Shown: piece by piece, positions 1-5,433 of the stretch | How the letters are laid out: every line of letters begins with the position of its first letter | Numbering within the stretch: position 1 is the stretch's first letter | DNA from: Bacillota bacterium | Lineage (GTDB): Bacteria; Bacillota; Clostridia; Saccharofermentanales; UBA5734 | Assembly (NCBI GenBank): GCA_023438965.1 | Contig: JAEXPB010000476.1 | Location: 1 to 6,318 of the forward strand | Reading direction: 5' to 3' | DNA length: 6,318 nucleotides | Made by a program: the position numbers and the translations under genes | The notes under the pieces: generated by a model | What the model saw: only the letters and a program-made list of their open reading frames with translations | What the model was told of the DNA's origin: nothing | The model's database searches: none

Positions 1-1368
1 ACCATTCCGGCTAACGGCGCCGCTAAAGGCCTGCATTTCACCATGCAGATCTCTACATACGACTGTACCGGCTGCGGAAGCTGCGTCAGCTGCTGTCCGG
101 CCAAGGAAAAGGCCATCACCATGAAGCCGATCAGCGAGAACCTGGTCCAGGCCGACAACTGGGAATTCGCCCAGACCATCGAGCCCAAGGCTAATCCGAT
201 GACCAAGGACACCGTCAAGGGCAGCCAGTTCGAAGTCCCGCTCTTCGAATTCTCCGGCGCCTGCGCCGGTTGCGGCGAAACTCCGTATGTCAAGCTGGTC
301 ACCCAGCTCTTCGGCGACCGGATGCAGATTTCCAACGCCACCGGCTGCTCGTCCATCTACGGCGGTTCCGCGCCGTCGATGCCCTACACCCTGAACCGGA
401 AGGGCTTTGGCCCGAGCTGGGGCAACTCGCTGTTCGAAGACAACGCCGAGCATGGCCTGGGCCTGCACGTCGGCGTCAAGCAGATGCGTGCCCGCGTGGC
501 CGCCACCCTCAAGGACCTGATCGCCCTGCAGCCTGGCGAGGCCATCGTGACCGCCGCCCAGAACTGGCTGGACAACATGGAAGACGGCAAGAAGACCCGC
601 GAGATCAGCGATGCCCTGAGCGCTGCCCTGAAAGCATACAACGGCAGCGATGCCGCGGTGAAGACCCTGGCCGGCAAGGCCCTTGGCCTGGAAGACTACT
701 TCATCAAGCGCTCGACCTGGATCATCGGCGGCGACGGCTGGGCCTATGACATCGGCTTCGGCGGCCTCGACCATGTCCTCGCATCCGGCGAGGACGTCAA
801 TGTCCTGGTCCTCGACACCGAAGTATATTCCAACACCGGCGGCCAGGCATCCAAGTCCACCCCGACCGGCGCCATCGCCCAGTTCGCCGCCGGCGGCAAG
901 GCGATCAAGAAGAAGGACCTTGGCATGATCGCCATGAGCTACGGTTATGTCTATGTCGCGCAGGTCGCCATGGGCGCCAGCCAGGTCCAGACCCTGAAAG
1001 CTTTCGCGGAAGCCGAGGCCTGGCACGGCCCGTCGATCGTCATCTGCTATGCGCCTTGCATCAACCACGGCATCAAGGGCGGTATGACCGTCTCCCAGCG
1101 CCGCGAGAAGGATGCCGTCGACTGCGGCTACTGGCAGCTGTACCGCTTCAACCCGGCCCTCAAGCTCGAAGGCAAGAATCCCTTCACCCTCGACTCCAAA
1201 GAGCCGACCGGCGACTACAAGGCTTTTGTCAAGGCCGAAGTCCGCTATTCGTCGCTGTACAAAAAGTATCCGGAAGACAAGGTCGATGCCATCTTCGACA
1301 AGGCCATGCAGGATGCCAAGGATCGCCTGAACTCCTACAAGCGCCTGGCCAATTCCGACACTTTCTGA
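1..1368 (+). CDS. nifJ: Pyruvate:ferredoxin (flavodoxin) oxidoreductase, C-terminal part (5' end outside window)
   Basis: The frame is open from base 1 and this is the last 455 codons of a protein that is usually about 1,170 residues, so some 700 residues lie off the left edge. The enzyme oxidises pyruvate with CoA to acetyl-CoA and CO2 in the cytoplasm and reduces ferredoxin or flavodoxin. Fragment residues 22-33 (CTGCGSCVSCCP) form a CxxCxxCxxxCP [4Fe-4S] site, the second of the ferredoxin-like domain, with one extra Cys at 31. The thiamine pyrophosphate domain follows. CAGC at 88-91 and the Cys in CINHG (363) fit the ligands of the proximal cluster. GGDGWAYDIGFGG (from about 253) and SNTGGQ (from about 287) fit TPP/Mg binding. 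The conserved C-terminal region is complete and ends at TGA 1366-1368. The Met at base 43 is internal, because family-like sequence continues upstream of it. A strong terminator follows, so this ends its transcription unit. Family assignment is very secure. Confidence 0.97.
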   Translation, partial: TIPANGAAKGLHFTMQISTYDCTGCGSCVSCCPAKEKAITMKPISENLVQADNWEFAQTIEPKANPMTKDTVKGSQFEVPLFEFSGACAGCGETPYVKLVTQLFGDRMQISNATGCSSIYGGSAPSMPYTLNRKGFGPSWGNSLFEDNAEHGLGLHVGVKQMRARVAATLKDLIALQPGEAIVTAAQNWLDNMEDGKKTREISDALSAALKAYNGSDAAVKTLAGKALGLEDYFIKRSTWIIGGDGWAYDIGFGGLDHVLASGEDVNVLVLDTEVYSNTGGQASKSTPTGAIAQFAAGGKAIKKKDLGMIAMSYGYVYVAQVAMGASQVQTLKAFAEAEAWHGPSIVICYAPCINHGIKGGMTVSQRREKDAVDCGYWQLYRFNPALKLEGKNPFTLDSKEPTGDYKAFVKAEVRYSSLYKKYPEDKVDAIFDKAMQDAKDRLNSYKRLANSDTF

Positions 1369-1413
1369 TGGCCCCGCCCTGATCCAACTGGATCGCACAA
1401 ACCGCCTCTGACA

Positions 1414-1422
1414 TGATATAAT
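1414..1422 (+). promoter_or_regulatory. Extended -10 promoter element, probably for the dnaD-dnaI operon
   Basis: TGATATAAT is an exact match to the sigma-A extended -10 consensus TGnTATAAT, in GC-rich surroundings. At 17-nt spacing the -35 position (1394-1399, CGCACA) is poor, which is common for extended -10 promoters. The predicted start point, near 1429, falls inside the left arm of the PFOR terminator. The box could instead be only the A/T-rich flank of the terminator, but no other convincing promoter is visible between PFOR and the ATG at 1525. Confidence 0.6.
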
Positions 1423-1458
1423 AAAGCCCCGTCCTCTCCAGGGCGGGGCTTTGTTTTT
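1423..1458 (+). terminator. Rho-independent terminator of the PFOR gene
   Basis: A 13-bp stem pairs 1423-1435 (AAAGCCCCGTCCT) with 1440-1452 (AGGGCGGGGCTTT). It has one G-U pair, a 4-nt CTCC loop, and is followed by GTTTTT. It lies 54 nt after the PFOR stop codon. The left side is also A/T-rich, so weak activity on the opposite strand is possible. Confidence 0.93.
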
Positions 1459-1482
1459 CTGAACCGCGTCCTGCCGGTTCGG
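1459..1482 (+). other. Small hairpin in the dnaD leader
   Basis: CTGAACCG (1459-1466) can pair with CGGTTCGG (1475-1482) as an 8-bp stem with one T-G pair and an 8-nt loop. No T-tract follows, so it is not a second terminator. It lies about 30 nt before the ribosome binding site. A role is not evident and chance is possible. Confidence 0.35.
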
Positions 1483-1524
1483 CGGATCAGATCCCATTCA
1501 ATCAACCGCTGTGGAGGCACAGAC

Positions 1525-2670
1525 ATGCAGATCGACGAAAGCCGCAAGCTATTGCTGTCGGACACCCTGGTTCCCGACATTTTCATCACCGAACATCTGC
1601 CGGCCCTCAACGGGCTGGCGGTAAAACTCTATATTTACATGCTTTTAACCGCCCGCACCGGCAAGACCGTCAGCGAACAGGACCTGGCCCGCCGCCTGGG
1701 CACCGACGAGGAGAGCATCCGCGCCGCCATCCTCGAGCTCGCCGCCCGCGAGCTGGTCGTGATCCGGGACAAGGGACTGACCATCCAGGATGTCAAGGCG
1801 ATGGAGATCGAACGCTCCTATCGTCCCAAGACGGCGTCAACGCCGCTGGAGGCGGTGGCCGCCCAGGACAAGTTCAATCTGCGCGAAAAGCTGCTGGCCG
1901 ATGTGGCCAAGACCTTCTTCCAGGGGCTGATGTCGCCCTCCTGGTACGGTGAGATCGATTCCTGGTTTGACCGCTACAATTTCGAACCGGAGGTCATCTA
2001 CGCCCTGTTCCAGGAGTGTGCCCGACGCAACAAGCTGGACAGCAAGGCCTACATCGGCAAGGTGGCTGAGAATTGGGGCAGTCGCGGCATCCGGTCTTTC
2101 GCCGACCTGAACAGCTATTTTCTGGCTTACGACCGGATCAGCAAGGTCAGCAAGAAGGTCAGCCGGAAACTGCGCAAGACGATGACCGAATATGACGAAG
2201 AAATCATCACCCGCTGGATCGAGCAGTTCGGATATGATTTTGATATCATCGAGCTGGCACTGCGCAAGACTACCCGGGTGACCAATCCGAATCTGGAATT
2301 CGTCGACCGGATCCTGCAGGAATGGTTCGCCCATCAACTGCGGGACGCCGAAGCCGTCAAGGCTTACGAAACAGCCAAAGCCGCGCATATCGGCGCCAGC
2401 CGGCGGTCCGCGGCCGGCGGGCCGGGCGAGGCCGCCGCCAGGAGCGCGAATGTCGGCAATTTCGAGCAGCGCCAATACAGTCCTGATTATCTGGAGGGCT
2501 TTTACGAGAACGTCGACGGACCGCCGGCCGCGACCGACGAAGACGAGAAGGCTGCTGCACCGGTCATCGGCGAGCTGCCCGGTCAGATCGGTTTCGCGGA
2601 CCTGCTGTCGCAACCGGCGTCCGAACAGCATGCCGCTGGCACCGGGAGCGTCATGAACGGAAAGGGGTGA
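1525..2670 (+). CDS. dnaD: DnaD-like primosomal protein with two DnaD domains
   Basis: A 381-residue replication-initiation protein of the DnaD/DnaB type. Residues about 14-85 look like a winged helix with an 'LAVKLYIYMLL' first helix and a second helix at 'SEQDLARRLG'. Two DnaD domains (DnaB_2/DDBH2 type) follow. The first spans about 130-190 and ends in KAYIGKVAENWGSRGI. The second spans about 212-272 and ends in LEFVDRILQEWF. Both match the family's Y/F-xx-[KR]-[IV]-xx-x-W signature. The tail (about 286-381) is rich in Ala, Gly, Asp and Glu and probably disordered. It carries an island, NFEQRQY, at 312-318. Proteins of this type bind DNA and help load the replicative helicase. The start is supported by GGAGG at 1513-1517, 7 nt before the ATG. 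The next gene, 6 nt downstream, encodes a helicase-loader ATPase, which strongly supports the role. The exact orthology (DnaD versus the B. subtilis-type DnaB) is not settled. Confidence 0.88.
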   Translation: MQIDESRKLLLSDTLVPDIFITEHLPALNGLAVKLYIYMLLTARTGKTVSEQDLARRLGTDEESIRAAILELAARELVVIRDKGLTIQDVKAMEIERSYRPKTASTPLEAVAAQDKFNLREKLLADVAKTFFQGLMSPSWYGEIDSWFDRYNFEPEVIYALFQECARRNKLDSKAYIGKVAENWGSRGIRSFADLNSYFLAYDRISKVSKKVSRKLRKTMTEYDEEIITRWIEQFGYDFDIIELALRKTTRVTNPNLEFVDRILQEWFAHQLRDAEAVKAYETAKAAHIGASRRSAAGGPGEAAARSANVGNFEQRQYSPDYLEGFYENVDGPPAATDEDEKAAAPVIGELPGQIGFADLLSQPASEQHAAGTGSVMNGKG

Positions 2671-2673
2671 TCC
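2661..2673 (+). promoter_or_regulatory. Ribosome binding site of the helicase-loader gene, overlapping the dnaD stop
   Basis: AAAGGGGTGATCC is the full complement of the typical 16S rRNA 3' tail (AAAGGAGGTGATCC) with one A missing. The GGTGATCC part matches 8 of 8. It contains the TGA stop of the upstream gene (2668-2670) and precedes ATG 2677 by 3 nt. This fixes the start and implies tight coupling of the two genes. Confidence 0.75.
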
Positions 2674-2676
2674 CGC

Positions 2677-3720
2677 ATGCAGTTGTCGATTCGCAAGGCT
2701 GTAGCCCAGGAGTATGAAAGGCGGCGTTTCGCCGCCGAGATTGCCCGCGATCGCCAGATCAACGCCGCGCATGCCCGTTGGCCCGAGCTGGCCCGTCTGG
2801 ACCGCGAATTGGCGGCGGCCGGCGCCGATTTGCTGCTGGAGGCGATCGATCCGGCCCGACCCCGCCGGGCGGCGGAACGCAAGGCCCTGCTGGCGGCGGA
2901 GCGGGCTGACTACCTCTCGGCCATCGGCCTGGCTCCCGATTACGACCAGCTGCAGTTTATCTGCGCCAAATGCCGGGACACCGGCCTGATCGGCTCAGAA
3001 CGCTGCTCCTGCTACCAGGCCATCCTGATCCCCCTGCTGGCGGCTAATGCCAATTTGCGGGCACTGGAGGGCATTTCCTTCGACCAGTTCGACGAGTCCC
3101 TGTTTGCCGGCCAACCGGATCCGGCCCGTTACCAGTCGGATCTTTCGCCGCGCCAGCAGCTGAACGGCCTGCGCCAGGCCTGCCAGCGCTTTGTGCGGGA
3201 CTTTGACCGGCCGGAAACCCGGAATCTTCTCTTCGTCGGCAAGCCCGGCACCGGCAAGACCTTCCTGATGGCCTGTGTAGCCCGCGCTCTGCTCGACCAG
3301 GGACGGTCCGTCCTGTATTTGACCGCGCCGCAGCTGTTTGACAGCCTGCAGGAATACCGCACGCTGCTCAATGCCTTCAATCCGGATGAAATACGGTTGG
3401 ATAAGGCTGCCGCCCTGCACGACAGCCTGATGACCTGCGATCTGCTGCTGATTGACGACCTGGGCACCGAAGCCGGCGCCGCGTCCCGGTATGCCGACCT
3501 GCTGACGGTCATCGACAACCGCAGCCTGCCGCAGTACAAGACGATCATTTCCAGCAACGCCGATCCGGCAACCCTGCGCGACACCTATGACGAACGCTTG
3601 CTGAGCCGCCTGGTCGGCGGGTTTGCCGTTTATCGCTTTTTCGGGGACGATGTCCGCCTGACGATCAGCCGCCGGCGCCGCGCCGAATCAGGGGCGCGGA
3701 TCAAAGCCGACCAGGCCTGA
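2677..3720 (+). CDS. dnaI: Helicase-loader AAA+ ATPase (DnaI/DnaC-like)
   Basis: A 347-residue ATPase of the DnaC/DnaI/IstB AAA+ group. The N-terminal part (1-85) is helical and charged. A zinc-binding cluster follows: CAKC at 96-99 and CSC at 110-112, separated by the DTGLIG stretch typical of DnaI-type loaders. The ATPase core has Walker A GKPGTGKT (188-195), Walker B LLLIDDLG (256-263), sensor 1 SSN (292-294) and an Arg-finger region DERLLSRL (305-312). In this family the protein delivers the replicative hexameric helicase to the origin or to restarted forks, with ATP as the switch. The immediate upstream DnaD-like gene and the zinc cluster argue for a replication loader rather than the transposon-linked IstB, and no transposase gene is present. 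The name dnaC is used for the same protein in some genomes. The last 33 bp overlap the 3' end of manA on the other strand, and no terminator of its own is visible. Confidence 0.92.
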   Translation: MQLSIRKAVAQEYERRRFAAEIARDRQINAAHARWPELARLDRELAAAGADLLLEAIDPARPRRAAERKALLAAERADYLSAIGLAPDYDQLQFICAKCRDTGLIGSERCSCYQAILIPLLAANANLRALEGISFDQFDESLFAGQPDPARYQSDLSPRQQLNGLRQACQRFVRDFDRPETRNLLFVGKPGTGKTFLMACVARALLDQGRSVLYLTAPQLFDSLQEYRTLLNAFNPDEIRLDKAAALHDSLMTCDLLLIDDLGTEAGAASRYADLLTVIDNRSLPQYKTIISSNADPATLRDTYDERLLSRLVGGFAVYRFFGDDVRLTISRRRRAESGARIKADQA

Positions 3721-4800
3721 CCATTCGGCGATCAGACCGGCGTCGGATATGTCTGTCCGTCCGGCCGCCTGTGCCAGTTCGCGCAGATCAGCCGATAAGT
3801 CGGCGACAGTGCCGGCCAGGCATTTCAACTCGCCCTGCAGGCGCCAGCGGCCCAGACTGGCCGGGATCAACAGCGATTCGCCCTGGCGGATGGGCATCGT
3901 CATCTTCTGCTGTGCCTGACCGTCATAGACCAGCCCGCCTTGTCCGGCGAGAACCGTTAAAGTCAGGAAGCGGCTGCCATCGGCTGTGAAATCGGCCTGG
4001 CCATTGACCGCCAGCTCTTCAACCTTGAAGTAGCGGTTCAGGACCAGCATCCGCCGGATCAAACCCGGCTGGGACGGATTCTGGATCGTCAGGCCGGCCA
4101 GAAGGGGAGAACGGGCGGACGGTTTGAAGTTGATGACTGCCAGCGCCTTGTCGACATGCAGCGGACGTTTGCGCCCCGCGCTGTCCAGGCGGTCATAATC
4201 ATAAACCCGATAAGTGGTGTCCGAATTTTGCTGGATTTCGCAGATCACCAGACCCTGCCCGATGGCATGGACCATGCCGGCCGGAATATTGACCACATCA
4301 CCGGCCCGGACCTCGATCTGTTGCAGCTCATCGAGGCAGCGACCCTCGGCGATCGCCGCCGCAAAACCGACCGGCCCGACGCCGGGACGTACGCCGGCGA
4401 CCAGGCGGGCGCCGGGCTGGGCCGCAACAACATACCACATTTCATTTTTACCGTATTCGCCGGCTTCGTGAACCCGGGCGAAGGCGTCATCCGGATGGAC
4501 CTGGACCGAAAGACGGTCCTGGGCGTCGATCAATTTGACCAGCAAAGGGAATTTGGCCAGATCACGGTCCGACAGACGCGCGCCGACGAGAGTCCGGCCG
4601 TGGCTGGCGATGGCGTCAGGCAGGCTGACCCCGGCCAGTTCGCCGTTGGCAATGACCGAAACGCCATTGGGATGGCAGGAAATCTCCCAGCTTTCAGCGA
4701 CGGTGCCTTCGGCCGGCAGCTGCTTGCCCAGCGCGGTCAGGTTGCGGCCTCCCCATAGATAATCTTTGAAAACTGGCTGAAATTTCAACGGATAAAGCAT
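3688..4800 (-). CDS. manA: Mannose-6-phosphate isomerase, class I
   Basis: A 370-residue zinc-dependent cytoplasmic isomerase that interconverts fructose-6-phosphate and mannose-6-phosphate, linking glycolysis to mannose use and GDP-mannose supply. The N-terminus (LKFQPVFKDYLWGGRNL) is characteristic. Likely zinc ligands are Q100 and H102 in SVQVHPDD, E120 in KNEMWYV and H178 in IPAGMVHAIG. The catalytic Arg is likely R198 in TTYRVYDYDR. The C-terminal beta domain has the usual GESLLIPASLG (307-317). Short Bacillus-type members end soon after that point, at about 315-320 residues. This one has about 45 more residues (about 327-370), and the extra part reaches into the helicase-loader gene. 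The start at 4800 is preceded on the minus strand by GAGGGA about 6 nt upstream and a promoter about 80 nt upstream. The gene appears monocistronic. No sugar-specific operator is apparent. Confidence 0.95.
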   Translation of the reverse strand: MLYPLKFQPVFKDYLWGGRNLTALGKQLPAEGTVAESWEISCHPNGVSVIANGELAGVSLPDAIASHGRTLVGARLSDRDLAKFPLLVKLIDAQDRLSVQVHPDDAFARVHEAGEYGKNEMWYVVAAQPGARLVAGVRPGVGPVGFAAAIAEGRCLDELQQIEVRAGDVVNIPAGMVHAIGQGLVICEIQQNSDTTYRVYDYDRLDSAGRKRPLHVDKALAVINFKPSARSPLLAGLTIQNPSQPGLIRRMLVLNRYFKVEELAVNGQADFTADGSRFLTLTVLAGQGGLVYDGQAQQKMTMPIRQGESLLIPASLGRWRLQGELKCLAGTVADLSADLRELAQAAGRTDISDAGLIAEWSGLVGFDPRP

Positions 4801-4829
4801 GATCTTCCCTCAAACTTTCCTCTGTGACC

Positions 4830-4851
4830 GCCGTCCCCAAGCAGGGTCGGC
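4830..4851 (-). other. Possible hairpin in the manA leader RNA
   Basis: In the predicted manA leader, 4848-4851 can pair with 4830-4833 and 4844-4846 with 4835-4837. This gives 4 and 3 G-C pairs around a single T-T mismatch, with a 6-nt loop. It lies between the predicted start point and the ribosome binding site. No known riboswitch pattern is recognised, and the GC-rich sequence could form this by chance. Confidence 0.3.
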
Positions 4852-4864
4852 CCGGCGGCGGCAT

Positions 4865-4893
4865 TTGCTTAACCGGGAATATTATAGTACATT
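4865..4893 (+). promoter_or_regulatory. Weak candidate promoter for acpS
   Basis: TTGCTT (4865-4870), a 17-nt spacer and TACATT (4888-4893) make a modest sigma-A match, with three and four of six consensus bases. It overlaps the manA promoter on the other strand. acpS needs a promoter in this 165-bp gap because manA upstream is divergent, and this is the best match I see. Confidence 0.35.
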
Positions 4894-4910
4894 AGAGAGG
4901 AATCTCACAA
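4881..4910 (-). promoter_or_regulatory. Sigma-A type promoter for manA
   Basis: Read on the minus strand, the -35 is TTGTGA (4910-4905, four of six consensus bases). The spacer is 18 nt and the -10 is a perfect TATAAT (4886-4881). The start point would lie near 4874, giving a leader of about 74 nt. This A/T-rich patch stands out from the GC-rich surroundings. Confidence 0.65.
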
Positions 4911-4965
4911 GCCGGCGGACGGAGGCATCCAGCCGGCGAATAGACAGGGAGGATGAGCGGCATCC

Positions 4966-5433
4966 ATGACGACGACCGTGCGCTGCGGCGCCGATCTGGT
5001 TGAAATCGGACGGATTCGGGCAGCGGTCAGCCGCTTCGGCCAGCCGTTTCTTGACCGTATCTGGACTGCCGGCGAACAAGCGGATTGCTTGCGGCCGGAC
5101 CGCCAATCGTCAGCCGGAACGCCGGTGGGACTGGCCGATCAGCTGACTTCAGCTGCGGCAGCCTCGCTGGCTGCCCGTTTCGCGGCCAAGGAAGCGGCCG
5201 CCAAAGCCCTGGGGACCGGCATTGGCCGCGCCGGTGTCGGCTGGACCGATCTGGCGGTCGTCCGGCTGGCCAGCGGCGAGCCGGAGCTGCATCTTTCCGG
5301 ATCAGCCCGCCTTGTTTTCAACCGCCTGGGCGGCCTGTCGATCAATATCAGCCTGTCGCACGAGCGGCAGTATGCCCTGGCATTTTGCACGCTGACTTGC
5401 GCGGCAGTCGAGGTCGTGAACGATCAAGCATGA
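4966..5433 (+). CDS. acpS: Holo-[acyl-carrier-protein] synthase
   Basis: A 155-residue enzyme that moves the 4'-phosphopantetheine arm of CoA to a serine of apo-acyl carrier protein, activating it for fatty acid synthesis. The N-terminal Mg-binding motif CGADLVEIGRI contains D10. The core motif ARFAAKEAAAKALGTGIG (70-87) contains E76. The C-terminal part shows GEPELHLSGSA and SLSHERQYALA. These match AcpS closely. Relatives are about 120-126 residues. Here about 15 extra residues lie in an Ala/Ser/Gly-rich stretch (about 42-66) just before the core motif, and the C-terminus is slightly longer. ATG 4966 is the only reasonable start: an in-frame TGA lies 12 nt upstream, and GGGAGG (4947-4952) is the ribosome binding site, at a rather long 13-nt spacing. 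Its stop overlaps the start of the next gene (ATGA), so the two are probably co-translated. Confidence 0.93.
   Translation: MTTTVRCGADLVEIGRIRAAVSRFGQPFLDRIWTAGEQADCLRPDRQSSAGTPVGLADQLTSAAAASLAARFAAKEAAAKALGTGIGRAGVGWTDLAVVRLASGEPELHLSGSARLVFNRLGGLSINISLSHERQYALAFCTLTCAAVEVVNDQA

Noticed and set aside
43..45. ATG at 43 as the start of the first gene
   Set aside because: The 14 codons before it are open and read as PFOR sequence, and a ferredoxin-type cluster cannot be the natural N-terminus of this family.
1837..2772. Long minus-strand open frame (311 codons) opposite the DnaD-like gene
   Set aside because: It lies in the antisense shadow of well-supported coding sequence in GC-rich DNA, has no recognisable motifs and crosses the junction of two convincing plus-strand genes.
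3735..3765. Imperfect inverted repeat after the helicase-loader stop (CCGG...CCGG with CGGA/TCCG inside)
   Set aside because: The stem is interrupted and there is no T-tract on either strand, and it lies within manA coding sequence, so it is not a credible terminator.
4156..4758. Plus-strand open frame of 200 codons inside manA
   Set aside because: The minus-strand ManA has all active-site motifs. The plus frame is its antisense and has no family signature.
4895..4906. GAGA-4 nt-TCTC inverted repeat in the manA promoter spacer
   Set aside because: Four-base arms are too short to call an operator without more examples.
4953..4955. ATG immediately after GGGAGG as an alternative start upstream of acpS
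   Set aside because: It is in a different frame, reaches a stop after 16 codons and sits too close to the ribosome binding site to be used well.
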